The notes beneath the pieces were generated by a model. That model saw nothing but the letters and a program-made list of their open reading frames with translations, did not search any database and had not been told where the DNA came from. From positions 1-64,000 of the forward strand of contig JARUPY010000205.1 of assembly GCA_029817715.1 (NCBI GenBank): a DNA stretch of 64,000 nucleotides, given 5' to 3'. The DNA is from Melastoma dodecandrum (taxonomy: Eukaryota > Streptophyta > Magnoliopsida > Myrtales > Melastomataceae). Below are positions 34,801 to 44,438 of this stretch, in pieces; positions within the stretch are counted from its first letter, which is position 1, and each line of letters begins with the position of its first letter. The position numbers were made by a program, and so were the translations under genes.

Positions 34801-36882
34801 ATCTAAATAGACTCTTCACACATAACAAAAACACATTTTTTTCGGACTGTCCAACTCAATTAAGGATCAATATCATGCAACCTGAAAATTTCAAATTTTA
34901 GTATCTACATGCTCTACTAAACTATAATAATTTCAGTTGACGTTGCTGAAAGTTGGTTTTGTGTAGAATACAGCCACCCCGAGTTCCCTGTAACTGAAAC
35001 GTGTTTGTCGACAAAACAATGCATTTCTTTGTTGGTGTGGCTTTTGGAAGGCAGATACTGAGTTTACATAGTGATATCCTAGGAGGACAAGCCATCACTC
35101 CCTTTGTCAGAAACCATATTTCCTTTTACCTATTTTAGACAGTTAAACGTATTCACAATTTCCATCTGTGCTTCTCCACATTCAGAAAGACACAGAGGCA
35201 GACTAAAACTCACAACTATGTTTAAGAAAAAAAAGGAAAAAAAAAAACATGATTATATACCATTGAAGACAAAGCCTGTAAGCCTGCTGATCGCAGATGT
35301 TGCACTTTCTCTTCTTCTCCCTCTTCTTGAGCTAATTGACAGAGCTTTGGAATGAAGCTTTCTAGGTTAAACATATATGTTCCATCTTTCTACAAAATGA
35401 AGTATCAAAGAAATTTGGTATTTTCAGTAGAGTCTGGATATGAAGAAATGGAAATACCACAATTTTGGCTCCATATAGACAGTTACCTGGTTATTTACAA
35501 ATTCAAAAAGAGTTTGACATCCTATAATTCTCATTTCATCCTGTCGTGTTTGCTCCAACAAGGTGTTCATGATACCTAACAAGGTACTCGCAAAAAGAGG
35601 CCTGCATTACAAAATTAAGGTAATCAATTTCTATTAAGGGGGTTCATTAAATGCCCATACATGAAAAGGAGATGCATGAACAACTGCTCCATTGCACTCT
35701 TTTTGGGTTTATCAGGAGGGAAGCAAACCCATTGTTGATCTCGACATAGTGTTCATAAGGAAAAGCAATAAGAAATTTATTAGGCAAGTTCCATGTCTAA
35801 TAGATTGGACGCAAAGAATCCCACGGAGTGGGAGCGGGGACCTCATTCCCCCATAATAAAAGTATAAAGAACCAAAGTTAAATGTTATCGAGCAGATTCA
35901 TTTACTAGAATGTTTCCTCCTTCTATCCCAACAATTATATAAGTTAACTTTATATTCCAACAATTATATGAGTTACTTCAGGCATAAGTGGGTTATAAAT
36001 CATATGATGCAAAACAAACAAATAATATGATGTTACTCTGATAACGGAATAGAAATGTTTGGAGGAGGCTTACATCTGATCCTTGCAAGAAACTAGCAAT
36101 TTTCTGTATATACACATCACAATTTTCACGGACCAAAAATTTTCAGTCCTCAATTCCTTGTAACACCTCTGCTCCAGTGTCTCTGTAATCTGGCCAAGTA
36201 AGAAAAAGAAGATAAGTATCCAGGTCAATACCACAATGTCTTCTATCAAAGGCAATAATTTATAACAAGGCCACTTTCTCAAAGCATCCGCTTATAAACC
36301 ATAATATATCTTAATTGCATACCAATCTCAATGCCCACATAAATACTCATTCACTTCCAAGGAATAGTCTAACCTTTTTGAACTACTTTTAAATAAAAAA
36401 CAATAACAAAATTGTAAGGATGCCACCACTAGATGGCCTCCAGCCTGCTTCTTTACTGGTTTTTTCAAAAAAAAAAAAACTTTCTGCTCGACCAAACTAA
36501 TCAGCTGTTGACCCAAAAATTCACCGTTTGTTTCTTATACGGGCATGGGACTCACAATGGCTAATATCTTGTACTACTCATCCTTCTGGAATATCATCAT
36601 AGTTAGACTTAAGGATAAAATATCAACATGGAGAATCTGAATTATAAAAAAGAAAAAGAGAAAAGCACAATATGTATAAATATGTCTAAATTTCTAAATT
36701 GGGACGTAAAGACCTTTTACATCTTCGTAATCAGGGTTCAAAACTCAAAGGCAGGTCTTATTTATGATGCAACCTTACCTTGGGAACACGGATGGGATTT
36801 TTAGAAGCATATTCACACAACTTCCCAATTTTCCTGTCATTTGGCTCTTCGTCCTGTCATGGAATGTTTTAACCATCCAGAA

Positions 36883-36937
<55 letters not shown>

Positions 36938-37782
36938 GAATGGACCTCTGAAAACTGCACACAGCCAGATCAAACATTCCCACAATAAAAAAGGAAATAT
37001 TCCTGCAAATAACAACATAGATAGTCTGCCGATTCTTATTTACTGAAAGACGTTGAACTCTTAACCTTTGGAAATTCTGATCAATACAATGATAAGAAGC
37101 TAATTTTGAGTGGTCATTTTGAACAAATGATATTGATGACATGTAGCAGGAATACCAATATGTCAAAAGGAGAAGAAAGAATCACTTTGGTCTTACTAAA
37201 CTGGAAGGTAGGGTAAGCATCTACTCGGCCAACCGAGCATTATCGGGGGAAAGGAAAACCTCGAGTATGGATGAGAGACCGGTCCTGGAGTTATCATGGA
37301 GTTAACCATTTTTCCTCAATCTAAATATGAAAGGGTGCACACCTAATTCAGTAACAGAGTGTATGTTCAAAGGAAATGTGAAGGCTTGAACATTTTAATT
37401 GTGGATGCATGAATTTAGGATGTTTATTTTTTAGCTTTAAACCCTTTTGCTCACTTTCCAATTTGTTATAATCTAAGATATATTGATAACCTACTCCACC
37501 TTTTATTTAATATATCCACGTCTCAACTTATGAGCTGGATACGTGCTTATCCGCTAAAAGTCACTCACCTATACTGGCAACACCATGCATTCAACTGGAA
37601 CAAGGGAGGAGAGAATCACAAAGATCTCGGACCTGGTTTTGAGGAAATATGTCAGCGATCAGCTTCTTGTACCTCTTGACAGGCTGCCTAGACCTCGTCC
37701 GAAGCGCGGGGCAGAAGAAGCAGAGACTGCCACATGCCGGCAAAACTTGCCTCGATACAACACCAGAGATGACACTGCTCAT
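28875..37782 (-). CDS. EFR3-like / EFOP plasma-membrane scaffold for PI4-kinase
   Basis: Exons (transcript order): 37782-37633, 36853-36779, 36189-36074, 35601-35487, 35389-35261, 34120-34073, 33694-33501, 33416-33220, 33081-32789, 32634-32485, 32407-31979, 31233-31084, 30868-30793, 30301-30174, 30066-29866, 29772-29632, 29545-29429, 29350-29132, 29039-28875. They total 3093 nt: 1030 aa, close to my memory of the Arabidopsis homologue. Start MSSVISGVVSRQVLPACGSL is followed by FFCPALRTRSRQPVKRYKK; Cys17, Cys21 and Cys24 form the N-terminal Cys motif expected to be S-acylated for membrane anchoring. The body is an ARM/HEAT-type helical scaffold (SLIKHLDHKNV, LFHQLLPAMV, LLSSIWAQS blocks) with a Ser/Thr-rich linker, then LLAEFLPDDVCPLG, and the invariant C-terminus FRLPASNPYDNFLKAAGC. 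In plants this family (EFOP; SRL2 in rice) belongs to the complex that places PI4-kinase alpha at the plasma membrane. All introns are GT-AG except intron 10 (32484-32408), which starts GCAAGA. Confidence 0.95.
36881..36938. repeat. (AAAT)n microsatellite, about 14 units
   Basis: Tandem tetranucleotide AATA/AAAT about 27 bp from the acceptor of EFR3-like exon 2, inside intron 1. Read on the transcript strand it is (ATTT)n, so it extends the pyrimidine-poor, U-rich tract ahead of the acceptor. Confidence 0.95.
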
Positions 37783-38955
37783 CCTTTCACATAAATGTTG
37801 GTCCGGAGATGCAACAGAGCCTTGGACAGTCTGGTTATGCCTTCTTTCCCTTCTGTGTCAATCCCTCCGAAGCTCCAATCCACACCACGAGGGGAAGGAA
37901 AGGCCAGGAAAACTGATGCCACGCCTCCTCGAGTCGATCACCTGCCAGCAATTCAACAATAACAAAAGGACTCACAATAAACCCATTGTGCAACAATGCC
38001 AAAAACAGCACAGGATGCCAGATGATACCCTCTCTCTCGAAACCAAACATGTAATCAATCAACCACCATACATGCCCGACTGGGACACGGTGAGATGGAC
38101 CTCAGATTCAAAGAATGTAAAGATTGGATCGGGAAAAATTAAAACAACCCGCATTTGCAATAAACCCAGGGAAAAGAAGAAATTAAAAGCCACTGCAAAC
38201 ATTTCCCAAAAAACGAAGACAGACAAACAAAATTCCCGGCATGCCATGGAGAATTATCCCAAAAATACCTTTCAAACCCAGGACGGGAACTATCTAAATC
38301 GTAATCTAATCTAACCCAAGACAAAAAAAAGCGGGGGTGGGGGAAGAATTTAAAGAACATCGGGGATGAATCGACGAATAATAAAATCAAAATCGAGACC
38401 GGAAGGGGAAGGAGAAGGGGGAAGAAAGGAGGAAAACCGAACAATGAAGAGGGAGGGGAAGGAATGGGAGAAGTGTGAATCCTCCTCCTCCTCCTCCTCC
38501 TTTTCCCACCCAAAATGCCGAGAATTTCTGTCCTCCCTCTTGCCCGTCAGATAGAAGAAACTGGGGATTGGATTGGCAATGGCAAATGGCCCTCCTCCTG
38601 CTAATAACGATTTCAAAATTCTGGTAAACTTGGCTCCAAACCCAAACACGCTCCGACGGTTATAAAATTATAATCTCATATTATTTATTACAACTGTGGA
38701 TCAGACGTGCGTCCTCGTCTTTTCTTTTCTCATTTCATCCAAAAGCTGCCCCGTCTTTAACAACTTCTTCTCTCATCGTAATATTAATCAAAATCAATAG
38801 CCGGTTCAAATGCCGGCTAAATTGGCTGGCTGGTATTTGATAGTCGTAGTCAAATGTTTCATCCTTAAACAGATTTTTAACAATTGGACGCCTGTCTTAA
38901 AACCCAAGCGTACGCTAACAAAAATTACACCCGACGGTCGTTTCGAGCTTTTCCT
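37783..38955. other. Upstream region of the EFR3-like gene
   Basis: 5' UTR and promoter side of the minus-strand EFR3-like gene. Contains a (TCC)n run at 38481-38500 and purine-rich stretches that would be transcribed as CT-rich leader. Long open frames here are low-complexity and not credible proteins. Confidence 0.45.
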
Positions 38956-38959
38956 CAAT

Positions 38960-39180
38960 AAGGTTAGCCGGTAAAATAATTTACTAAATAGGTTGGTCAA
39001 CTCTATAATTAGTAGTATAACGCCACAAATTTCGAGTTTAATTTTTAAAGAATTGTGTGCCACAAATTCAGAGTTATTTGAAAATTAAATTATGAGTTAC
39101 AAACTCAGAGTTAGTGGCATCGGTTCGCGAATTTTATGATTGACCGACTTGTTTTACAAATATTTTCGCTATCGACTAAC
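38960..39180. repeat. Foldback element D (imperfect)
   Basis: Left part has AGGTTGGTCAACTCTATAATT. The reverse complement of the right part has AAGTCGGTCAATCATAAAATT at the mirrored position. Between lie short arms around GAGTTA...AACTC motifs, resembling foldback element C. Identity is lower than in A and C. Confidence 0.45.
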
Positions 39181-39369
39181 AATCCTCCAATTGGATCTAT
39201 GCGTGACATACACCATCACTTGTAAAATACTACAAGACAATGGTTATACATAGGATTCTGATTCCAATGGGCCTGATGTTACGTTCACAGGAGGAACACC
39301 TCGAAGAGTACGACAACCGGTAGCTATACATATGAGTAAAAGAGAACGTGTGTACTCCTATTATTACAG

Positions 39370-39508
39370 CTCTAGGTACGAGGCACGGTCGTGATTGACC
39401 AAACCCCCAGCTTTCGGGTATTTGCAAGGCGTCTCCATGATAGACAGTTCGTACCGATAAGTAAGCCTTCCGGCATCTCTATCGTGCATGTACACCGTAA
39501 TCAGCACC
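39370..39508 (-). pseudogene. OTU cysteine protease pseudogene, C-terminal exon
   Basis: An acceptor at 39509-39510 is followed by VLITVYMHDRDAGRLTY, matching the MPITVYMxDKDAGGLI block of plant OTU-domain deubiquitinases that follows the ASHVLQ exon end. The frame then breaks; in a neighbouring frame the sequence reads VYHGDALQIPES, the remnant of the family block VLYHGFGHYDALQIP. The segment carrying the catalytic His (GFGHYD) has been deleted. This exon is separated from its upstream exon (42228-42426) by a solo LTR lying in the intron. Confidence 0.7.
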
Positions 39509-39726
39509 CTGAGATAGCCAGAAGAAACCGATGAAATCCGATCACAACTGTTTCTCCTCGCGGCGAACACAATTTGCAGATTAATTACGACTTTCCATAG
39601 AATCCCAGTTAAACTAATTAATAACAAGAAAAGAGGCCAACGGGAAGACTCGATAGTAAAGTAAGTTGGAAAATATCATCAGAATGAAGAAGAAGATAAA
39701 TCATCATCAACGTGCAGTAATAAATC
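39509..39726. other. OTU pseudogene intron, left part
   Basis: Intron sequence between the C-terminal OTU exon and the solo LTR. Its last five bases (AAATC, 39722-39726) are the left target-site duplication. Confidence 0.55.
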
Positions 39727-42203
39727 TGTTGGTGTAACAATGGCACTACGAGGGGGAGAATTATTGTAATGGCCTTTTTAGTCTTTTTACAACTAAAAGA
39801 ACCTAGCAGTGGAAGGTTATGTTTCTTTAGGTTACAGAACCCTTGTACACAGCAGATTCCAAAGTGAATTGCTTCATGAGAAAACGACCAGCCAAAGTTT
39901 AATCTAGAATGTGACTATGCAGTCCTGAGAAGGTTTCTACAGTAGCAGAAGGTTGATGCTTCTGCTATCAAGGTTCTACAGATCCGATCATCTTAAGCGT
40001 GATCAGCAAAGTCTACTCTAAGATATGAAAATACTTGTAGTAGCAGAAGGTTATCACATAACCTTGTAGGTTTCTGCACTACCAAGAGATGATCCGTGAG
40101 AACTAGATCTAAGGAAACAACTCTAGAATCTGATTGGTTTCTATAGCATAAGATGTTTGATGCAAGACATTTGGAGTTTCTACTTATACGTTTGCGTTGT
40201 GTCTGTTAATTTGCTTTTCTGTTTAGGTTTTCGCTGAATGCTCAGTGATACAACCATTTGCGCAGAAAGTAAATGAGACACGGAAGGTTTATAGTGGTTC
40301 GACAATTGCCTACTCAACTCTTCACCCGTATAGGATGGAATTCACTATTGAACACTTATAGTGAATACAAGACTGACAGAAGAAATAAAACACTCCTGTA
40401 GAGGGTATTGTAAATAGTCCTTCGGCTTTTCCACAAAGAATGTACTAGCAGAAGGTACTAAGACACTTCTATAGTGTAGAAGGTGATGCAGATAGCCCTT
40501 CGACTTTTCTACTCATAGAAACCCTATGGGTTGTGATCAATAACCATTTGGGTCGTGCACAGAGATCTGTGACTAACTCCAGAAACTCTCTAGTTGAGGT
40601 TCTGCATTGAAGACAGTGACTAACTCCACAATCCCTATGGTTGGGGCTCTGTAGAACGTGGCAGCTTCACACAAGCACGTAGCGGCCCTACGCAGGTAGA
40701 CAACCCCTCTGTCCAAGGGTGGATTTTCCCTCCGGCAGTTCCATGACCTGCTTGGCTCCTCACCAAGGCTTCCCCGATGCTTGACTCCTCCCTAAGACTT
40801 CTAGAAGCAGACAACACCCGTGGGGCTTCTTCAAAGCCTGTAGTAGGTATTACCCTTCTGCAGAAACACAAATGCATTGCTTCATCGTGAATCTCCCAGA
40901 CGCGGCCCTTCTTCTGCTCACTGTCCTGGCACGTATACACCCCGACTTCTCCTTAAGCCTGATGCACGTCCACCATGCCACAATGCAGTCTGATCCTTCG
41001 CAGCCTCACTCATGCCCGACAAAACTTACACCCTGGACACCTGCTTTCTGCACACTCGAGCAAACCATTTATAAAACAACCGATACCAGTACCTCACCAG
41101 ATTCCTCTAGACGCGTCCCTTCTTCTGCTCACTATCCTGGCACATATACACCTCGACTTTTCCCTAAGCCTGATGCACGTCAGTCACGCCACAGTGCAGC
41201 CAGATCCTTCGCAGCCTTACTCACGTCCGGTCAGGCTACAATACACTCACTCTACACGCAAGTCCTCCACTACTTTCTGTCTAACAAATGATCCTATCTT
41301 ATACAAAATAGAAATACATCTCTTGGGTGTTGGCTAATAAAGCCCAAGAGCCGCCCACCTGCTGGGTCTTTGGCCCTCAACTGAAATTGGACCGATAGGG
41401 GAGCATGCTTCAAGTCGGGCCTAGAGGGGATTTAGTGGGGCCGGGCCTGATGCTTGCGAGGTTGTAAAAGAGCCTCCGAGCCTCGTGAGAGGGCTCGCAA
41501 AAAGTAAGTCCGCCAAGAACCCCACTAATATAAAAAATAGAAATACTTATTTACAGAAGGTACAGTAGCTGACGGAAGGCTTTGCGAAACAATAAAACAA
41601 AATGTCAGCCAAATAAAACATTTCCTTATTGTAAGAGATGCTCCGTCTCGTCATGATTGTGTTCACGATCCTAAGAGATAGGGCTTGCAGAAGATTCAGA
41701 CAGATAAGATTTGTCAGGCTTCTGTAAATGGATATCAGATAATCTTGGGTTCTATAATTGGTTGGCAGACCTTTTAAATAGAGACACGTGTGGGGTGCGT
41801 TTATATTCAGATGGGTTGCCCTTTGTCATGATTCATAAAGAGTCTAGAAGTATTTAGATGCAAGAGAAAGGACTAATTGACTGTTGAATAGTTCCATATC
41901 AATCAGTAGAATCTTGCATTAATGCTTTCATATATAAAGTGATTTCTTCCCTTAAACATAGTAACTCAACTCACATGGAAATAAATCGTAATCAAAATGA
42001 TTTAAAACATTTTAACATTATATACCACATGAATATATTTAAATAATCAAATGATTAATTAAATAATTCGTGATAATGATTATGTGACAGAAGGTACGAA
42101 ACAGACTGTCCATGTAGGTTAACCTTTTGCAAAGTAGTAGAAACTTACCTTCTACACAGCAGATGCTTACCCTATGTATGGCATCATCAAAACCATACTA
42201 TCA
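39727..42203 (-). mobile_element. Solo LTR, 2.5 kb, Sirevirus-like Copia
   Basis: On the minus strand the segment starts TGATAGTATGGTTTTGATGATG and ends CTCGTAGTGCC...TTACACCAACA, so has TG...CA ends. It is flanked by the 5-bp duplication AAATC (39722-39726 and 42204-42208). The start (TTTTGATGATG) and the subterminal CCCCCTC..TAGTG motif resemble the other solo LTR at 57378-59405 and the long LTRs of SIRE/Maximus Copia elements. GGTTTATAGTGGTTCGAC at 40285-40302 is an internal motif shared, in inverted orientation, with that LTR (AACCACTATAAAC, 59210-59222). No coding domains are present, so it is a solo LTR left by recombination. Confidence 0.8.
40895..41227. repeat. Two-copy tandem repeat inside the solo LTR
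   Basis: About 120 bp at 40895-41017 (GACGCGGCCCTTCTTCTGCT...CAGCCTCACTCATGCC) recurs at 41105-41227 (GACGCGTCCCTTCTTCTGCT...CAGCCTTACTCACGTCC) with period about 210 bp. Differences are mostly transitions. Confidence 0.8.
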
Positions 42204-42227
42204 AAATCTGTCAAACACATTACTTAC

Positions 42228-42772
42228 CTGAGGACATGGGATGCAATAAGCAACTCAGGCTCACCAACACAGACATGCGGCTGTCGTATTTGGGCCACAT
42301 GAGTGTCGAAATCACCTTCAACAAACCTATGCAAAAAATGATTTATATTGCAAGGCAACTAGCCAGCCTTGATACAAGCACCATGAGCAACAAAGTGGAA
42401 CAAATACCACCCATCTCCAGGAATTCCTATGAGTTTTCAAGGAGTCTTCCACATGTAAGAAAAATGATCCATCCACCAGCACAACCAACAGTTGATGAAA
42501 AATGCAACATAACTTTCAAGATGTGGTTCTAACTAGTAATTGTATAATCAGTATAAACTCTCTTTCCATTGGATGATAGAGACAGGGACAACTCGTCTTC
42601 CCCCTTAAACTTATTGCTATTCGAGCTTTCAGCATAGGCGGGGTCAAAACTTGAGTAACATATCAAAGGACCCAGCCCCAGACCTGCATATTTTCGGCCT
42701 TGAGACCATCTTGTCCGTCTCACAGTACATTTCACTTCAGAAGGCAATTCCTTTCTAGGGAGAAGTTCTATG
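42228..42772 (-). pseudogene. OTU cysteine protease pseudogene, central exons
   Basis: Exon 42772-42534 reads LPSEVKCTVRRTRWSQG...GLGPLICYSSFDPAYAESS...GKRVYTDYTIT, matching the region before the OTU domain in plant homologues (CYSSSEPVHAE...KKVYTDYSVTG). After an intron, exon 42426-42228 reads RIPGDGWYLFHFVAHGACIK, where the family has GDGRCLFRSVAHGACLR: the catalytic Cys codon is now Tyr (TAT). An in-frame TAG and a deletion follow. The frame then resumes as FVEGDFDTHVAQIRQPHVCV and GEPELLIASHVL, ending at a donor (CAG|GTAAG). The right edge at 42772 is the insertion point of the Copia element. Intact members cleave ubiquitin chains; this copy cannot. Confidence 0.75.
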
Positions 42773-42977
42773 TGAAAACAAAATGAGAAGAAGGCAAATA
42801 ATAGGAAGAGATCAGGCATACAATTGTATTGAAGCATACATCAATTTATACATAATGAAAGGGTATGAAGCATCCAATTTTCTTAATAACTTTAAATGAT
42901 GAATGACAGTAAGTGCCTCTATAATAAGGCAACTGATGAGTCACATCAATTGGAGAACAGATGCAATTAATGCCTCA
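42773..42977 (-). repeat. Copia 3' LTR (205 bp)
   Basis: Starts TGAAAACAAAATGAGAAGAAGG and ends AATGCCTCA on the plus strand. Both ends match the 5' LTR at 62235-62635, including AATAACTTTAAATGATGAATGACAGTAAGTGCCTC. It lacks or has replaced about 200 bp in the middle relative to the other copy. Confidence 0.75.
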
Positions 42978-42980
42978 TTA

Positions 42981-43101
42981 TTACGCCGCCACAAGCTCAT
43001 GCTCATACCGGAGAGTGAGATTGGAGCGTTGAGCAGCAAAAGAGGCACAACCAAGGTTTTTGGTGAGGATGTCAGCACATTGGCCTTTCGTAGGTACATA
43101 C
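42981..43101 (-). pseudogene. Copia pol C-terminus (left of the Gypsy insertion)
   Basis: Minus-strand reading ADILTKNLGCASFAAQRSNL followed by TLRYEHELVAA and stop continues directly from the RNase H end on the other side of the Gypsy element (VQSGDVLIKYV). It fits the Copia C-terminal pattern (..ADIxTKxL...LRxxL). The five bases CATAC at 43097-43101 are the left target-site duplication. Confidence 0.85.
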
Positions 43102-44237
43102 TGTTCACGTCGGAAACGGATCATGTCGGAAATATTTGGCAATAAGACTCACAGGGATTGTAAATGTGGTCGCCAGTAAGTAATTGAATGAAATAGATTA
43201 AATGTAAATAGTTTTACAGTAAGTAAAGAATGCTTACAGCCATAAAAATAAAAAAAGGACGGTAGTAAGGTCGTAGACTGGCTACTGTGCTCCGTAGACT
43301 CGGAGCGGGGTCGTAGACTTGACGCTGGAAACTATAATCTAACAGGTCTGGGCGGTGAAGGATGTCACGGACTTGACGCTAGGCACTCCGGACTTGAGAA
43401 TCTGGGCAGCGTCGTCGTAGACTTGATGATAGAGTGCCGTAGACTTGCACTCCTTGGCTGGCACAACTCGGTTGCTGGGCTTGGTGGACGGAATGTGGTC
43501 AAATGTAGAGGCGGATATGGATACCAAGGCTACGGTGGCTCACCCTGGTGGCGGTGTTGAAGGCGGAGAAGTGTACCGGGACTACGGTGGCTCGTCCTGG
43601 CGTTGGAGTCGAAGGCGGAGATGTGTACCGGGACTACGGTGGCTCATCCTGGCGTTGGAGTGCTGGCGGGGATTTTTTACCAGAGCTACGGTTGCTCACT
43701 CTGATAGTGGAAGTGACGACCAATGAAACTTTAAGAGTTTCACCCAGGTCGGGGAATCCTAACAACTAACAACTAAGGGGTGACGAGCAAGATAAGCTTT
43801 TGTTGGCTGATTTGTTCGTGATTTTCTCTGAGGGAGATCTCCCCCTTTTATACCCAGTCTGTTACGACCTTCTGAAGATCTTCCAGACTCAACCACCCTC
43901 AAGAATCTTGGAGCCAACAAACTGACTTCCACTCGTGTAGATGTGGGTCGTAGACTCCACTGACTTCGGGTTTAATTAATTGTCTTTTAAGACGTGCATC
44001 AGTTCAGATTGGGTTGTACGCTCCATTTATCTCGGGGCTATTAAACCGTTCCCTTTGACGTGTGTCCTATGCAGGCGCAGGCTTGTAGACTTCCCCTGAT
44101 TACAGGGTTACTACTCAGCCAACTTGTCTGTGTAGACTACAGATGCTGGCCTGGTGTGTCTAGCTCTGTTATGGGCTTAGCGTCTATTGTGGGCTTTGTC
44201 AGAAATAGTAGGCCCAAAATAATCTATCATGTCAACA
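43102..44237 (-). repeat. Gypsy 3' LTR (1136 bp)
   Basis: Near-identical to the LTR at 54997-56185 except for scattered, mostly C/T and G/A differences and one fewer copy of a 53-bp internal minisatellite unit (around 43550-43675). Contains repeated CGTAGACT/TGTAGACT motifs. Confidence 0.95.
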
Positions 44238-44262
44238 TAAGCCCCCCATTTTTGCTGAGGGG
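44238..44262 (-). promoter_or_regulatory. Gypsy polypurine tract
   Basis: On the element strand CAGCAAAAATGGGGGGCTTA lies directly before the 3' LTR start. The AAAAATGGGGGG run is the expected plus-strand primer of reverse transcription. Confidence 0.75.
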
Positions 44263-44438
44263 ACTTCTGTAGCCTGAGTATTTCTGACATCTCTTGCGTC
44301 ACAAGAAAGCCCTTTGTCTCCGCGATGAGAGAAGACCATTCGTCTTCTCGTTAAAGAAAACCCTTTGTCTCCTTTCTTCTAGGTTTTCTGGAAAAAATTC
44401 TCTCAAACTTCCCGAAACCCTAGTTTCTTTACTCGACA

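Noticed and set aside
36881..36938. Regular short repeats suggestive of an array
   Set aside because: Pure AAAT microsatellite without spacers; not a CRISPR array, and the DNA is plant nuclear.
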